Below are positions 60,645-64,000 of a DNA stretch of 64,000 nt, piece after piece. The notes beneath the pieces were generated by a model. The model was not told the origin of the DNA. It made no database searches and worked only from the letters and a program-made list of their open reading frames with translations. Made by a program: the position numbers and the translations under genes. The DNA lies in contig CM067082.1 of assembly GCA_034008185.1 (NCBI GenBank), positions 122,761,988 through 122,825,987 of the forward strand, read 5' to 3'. Origin of the DNA: Gorsachius magnificus (taxonomy: Eukaryota; Chordata; Aves; Pelecaniformes; Ardeidae). Each line of letters starts with the position of its first letter. The stretch's first letter is position 1.

Positions 60645-62426
60645 GTAGCATCGTAATGTTCTGTGTGGAAAATGGCTTCCTTTGTGTGTTTCTGTGTCAT
60701 ACCGTTATACAGAGGAGGCTCGAAACACTTGGCTTAGTTCCTATTCCCTATCAAATGCTGTAATCTCATAAATTACTTTTCCTCACCCAAAATAAAAAAA
60801 AAAATCTATTTAGAATTAAGGCTTTATTTTAACTTAAAAGTCAATTCAGACTCTGCACCTGCTCTTCAGCCCAGCTTCTAATTTTGGTTATTCCATATAA
60901 TTATTTCCTTCAATTTTTAAATATTTCCTTTTTCTGCATGAGAGACCCACATAATCAGTAAGGGAAACTAACTGAATATATGGGCGAGAGAAAATGATTA
61001 GAGGCAAAGTGGTGTCAAGTTAACACATGGTGCAAGCAGAATAACAGAAAACCATTGTTCAGCTGTAGTAGCAATGCGATTGCATGTGGTAAGCTACAGA
61101 TTTCCACTCTGTTCAGGAAAAATGGGATTTTTAAATCTCAGTGTTGCTTTTAATTTAGTATAGCCAAAATTTACCTTACAGGAAAGTAAGCCAACCTTTG
61201 ATTTTAACTGTGTTTACCTACAATCCTAATAAAAAAATTGAGTACTTGGGTTTTACTTTGATTGCAGAGTCTGCATTGGCAAACAAGACGTTTCTGTCCT
61301 TTTACAGCAGTTTAATTTAGGACAACCACTGAGATTTCATGTCAAAATAACATGTTAGTAACGTGTTGAAAAAGGTTTCTTTACATAACACTTTGTGATT
61401 TGAAACAAAATTAAAAAAATAATTTTAAAAGAGGAAGGTTGAATGTGATCTACCTAAAAGCTTGTGTGTTGTTAAATAAGAACAATAATTAGAAAACAGT
61501 CCAGGATATCTGTGTTCCTTTATGTTTCTACTGGTAACCCTGTGGTTAAGTCAAGTAATGATTGATTTTGAGAGAATTATAGCTATTATAAACTGTAATC
61601 AGCAGAGGATGAGAATAATTACGTAGAGAAAGGGAAAAAAAGCTGAAACATGGCTGAGCAATATTCTGATTGATGGCAAAGTCATTTCCTGGCTGTTAAT
61701 GACTGATTTTTCAACAGTCAGCACAAGCGCTAACCCTGTGGGGGAAAAGGGAAAGGAATGGTTGTGTTATAAAGAAAACTACTGTCCTCGACTTATCGTT
61801 TTCATTAGGAACGGGTGAGCAGGCTTGGAAAAAACCTGCCAACCGTTGTTCAGGACCATCTCTGTGTGACAAGACTGCAGCTTGGGGTGAGCATGTTTGG
61901 AAGGGCTGTGAGCTGTGCGTTTGGTTTGCCCTGGAAGTGCCCAGTGAGCCTTCGTCCCCTTCAAGCTCCTGCACACCCCAAACCCCACCAGAGCACCCTG
62001 GGGAGGGCCATTTTTATGATATTACAGGGCATGAGCAGAGCACGACGGTACATACGACAGAAATCCTGTCCCAGTGAGACATTCAGATAGTCCATCTGAT
62101 CTGAAAGGTTCTCTGTTAATGAAAGCTCTGTTGATTCATCAGTTGTCTTTGGCTTTTTGGTATTCTCAGATGAAGCGTGTACCAGTCTCTCCAAGCTTCA
62201 GGCTGGTCAGATGTTACCTGTTGTGTCCTGTCTGCGAGCTTCCCTCCTTGATCGCTTACATCTGCTCTCCTTCCCTTCTCAGACCTCTCTTGTTTTGCTC
62301 TCAGGAGAAAGGCATGTCCCCTCCAGAAAGGCCAATTACTTGCCCCTCGCCACATTTCCACATACGTGCATGTGTGCTCGCGATATGCATGCACGCCATG
62401 GCGAGGGAGGACTGTGGGAGGGTGGG
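60645..62426. other. Non-coding stretch, no gene recognised
   Basis: AT-rich, with an A run at 60792-60803 and several AATAATT-type phrases between 61.2 and 61.6 kb. No exon, RNA gene or named repeat is supported. Confidence 0.5.
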
Positions 62427-62449
62427 ATCATAGAATCATAGAATGTTTT

Positions 62450-62488
62450 GGGTTGGAAGGGACCCCTAGAGGTCATCTAGGCCAACCC
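62450..62488 (-). repeat. CR1 3' UTR hairpin (second copy)
   Basis: A 7-bp perfect inverted repeat, GGGTTGG at 62450-62456 and CCAACCC at 62482-62488, lies adjacent to the terminal octamers. It occupies the same position and shares the GGTTGG/CCAACC core with the hairpin of the first CR1, although the loop sequences differ. Confidence 0.85.
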
Positions 62489-62515
62489 TCCTGCAGTGAG
62501 CAGGGACACCACTAA

Positions 62516-62960
62516 CTAGATCAGGTTGCTCAGAGCCCCATCCAACCTGGCCTTGAATGTTCCCAGGGATGGGGCCTCCACCACCTCTCTGGGCAACCTG
62601 TGCCAGTGTTTCAGCACCCTCGTTGTAAAGAATGTCCTCCTTATATCCAGTCTAAACCTACCCTGTTTTAGTTTAAAACCATTACCCCTTGTCCTGTCCA
62701 CAGCTGGCCCTACTAAAAAGATTTTCCCCATCTTTCCTATAGGCCCCCTTTAGATACTGAAAGGCCGTAATCAGGTCTCCCCGCAGCCTTCTCTTCTCCA
62801 GGCTGAACAAGCCCAACTCTCTCAGCCTGTCCTCATAAGAGTGGTGCTCCAGCCCTCGGATCATTTTAGTAGCCCTCCTCTGGACCCGCTCCAACAGTTC
62901 CATGTCCTTCTTGTGCTGAGGGCTCCAGAGCTGGACGCAGTACTCTAGGTGAGGTCTCAA
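62516..62960 (-). pseudogene. CR1 ORF2 C-terminal fragment, frameshifted
   Basis: Minus-strand translation gives the CR1 ORF2 C-terminal segment after the catalytic palm: [11 protein letters not shown], then LLERVQRRATKMIRGLEH, then [16 protein letters not shown] in one frame. This shifts near 62690-62715 into a second frame carrying [19 protein letters not shown] and LPREVVEAP and ending at the stop at 62516-62518. The two frames overlap between 62682 and 62731, so one small insertion or deletion explains the break. No catalytic motif is present in this fragment. Confidence 0.93.
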
Positions 62961-64000
62961 ATGCTGAGCAAAAAACCCCAATTGCTCTGATCTTACACGA
63001 GTCTCTGAAGGAATGTCTGAAGGGGGTGCATGTGCATTTTCAAGTCCTAAAATAATTTTAGTTTCTATTTTATGCTGCGTGAGGTCACGGAGTGGACAAG
63101 CCTACAGAACAGTGGGCTCCAGTTGACAGCCGTGTGCTCTCTAAACTGTGACACTTCCCAAAACCAGACTAATTTGTCTTATCAGCCACAACCATAAAAT
63201 AGGGTAAGGGATGGGAATAGATTAGAAGCCATAAAACTAGGAAGCAAGGCAGCCGCCATCCAGGAGGGAACAGACTCTGCCCTGTGGGGTCCTGCTGACT
63301 TTGAAGAAACTTGCGGATGGTTTACTGCTGGCTCCATGAAGTGTCTTCTGTCATGGGAACTCTCCTATCGGGTTTGAGCATCCAGAGGAGTTCCAGAAAC
63401 ACACTTTTTCAGATCCCAGCTTCTCTCTTGGTGCAAAGATGATGTAGGTACCGGATTTCGAGAGCCGGCCATAAAACGAAGTGTGCTGCTTGCCTGCGAA
63501 CGTGCGCCAAATGCTTCTACAGGCAGTTTTCCATCTGCCCAAGATACTATGCCTGCATAATGCCTAGCACTTCTGGCTGATTCCAAAGTGTCACGGAAAA
63601 ACTTGGGTGTAGGTTTTCTATTAATTGCAAAAATCCAATTTGCCCAGAGTTTAGTCTCAATTCTAAACTGTGTAATACCAGCTTGATATGAGTGCTGTTT
63701 CACTGATTTTAGTGGCGTTACACCAAATGGTGAAAACAGATGGAGTGAAGAATGCAGTTAGCAGCTGTATCTCCTCCCAACAGCAGGTCAAATGCATCTC
63801 AGCAGCCAACAGTACCAGAAAAGAAGGGAGATCAGCAGAACAAACGTTAGAAACATAAAGTGTCCGTAATTCAGACTTGATAGCATTGGGATTCTTCATT
63901 AGGGACAGTAAAAGAGACAAATAAACAGGCAGAGGGAGAAAGATGAACTACTTACAAGCAGTGCATACAGTGGAATAATAAATCCTTCTACTGACGCACT
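62961..64000. other. Non-coding flank, no gene recognised
   Basis: No exon, RNA gene or named repeat is supported in the last kilobase. Overlapping minus-strand frames of 63-112 codons have no recognisable domain. Confidence 0.5.

Larger units (their letters stand above)
62427..62960 (-). mobile_element. CR1 LINE, 5'-truncated, minus strand
   Basis: The plus strand shows the reverse complement of a CR1 3' end: two CATAGAAT octamers at 62429-62444, then the GGGTTGG...CCAACCC hairpin (62450-62456 and 62482-62488), then the end of ORF2. About 530 bases are kept. The 5' edge, near 62960 on the plus strand, is approximate and lies where the match to CR1 coding sequence stops. Its wording differs from the copy at 1.8-2.9 kb, so it belongs to another CR1 subfamily. 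It is more decayed, with a frameshift. Confidence 0.95.

Noticed and set aside
1..64000. tRNA, rRNA, known microRNA, CRISPR array or bacterial-type operon
   Set aside because: Looked for on both strands. No cloverleaf-type A/B box pairs, no familiar microRNA mature sequence and no regularly spaced repeats were found.

Overview
The window looks like vertebrate, almost certainly avian, nuclear DNA. It holds two CR1 LINE copies ending in the ATTCTATG-type octamers and 3' hairpin typical of birds and other sauropsids. Interspersed repeats I can recognise make up only about 2-3 percent of the sequence. The rest is AT-leaning, CpG-poor non-coding DNA broken by one strong CpG island. Nothing bacterial or viral is visible: no operons, RNA genes or CRISPR arrays, and no open frame longer than 311 codons, which itself belongs to a CR1.

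Layout. A 5'-truncated plus-strand CR1 with a nearly uninterrupted reverse-transcriptase C-terminal frame lies at about 1.80-2.93 kb. From 3 to 50 kb I recognise no gene with confidence. This stretch has homopolymer and dinucleotide tracts, two probable ancient SINE-type relics (41.2 and 49.3 kb), two G-quadruplex-capable tracts (35.97 and 49.71 kb), and several AT-rich blocks with dense TAAT, MEF2 or nuclear-receptor-like motifs that read like conserved non-coding elements (4.9, 15.65-15.98, 16.78-17.16, 19.92-20.11, 26.64-27.16, 35.38-35.75 and 47.11-47.58 kb). A CpG island at about 50.24-50.93 kb carries three CTCF-like motifs, one on the minus strand and two in tandem on the plus strand, a divergent arrangement of the kind found at domain boundaries. 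Beyond 51 kb the sequence has fewer homeodomain-rich blocks and no identifiable gene. A second, more decayed CR1 sits on the minus strand at 62.43-62.96 kb.

Interpretation. The simplest reading is a gene desert or very long intron in a regulatory landscape, with a CpG-island promoter and/or insulator near 50.6 kb. No multi-gene system is visible. The regulatory calls are pattern-based inferences that need alignment to other amniotes. The CR1 calls are secure.
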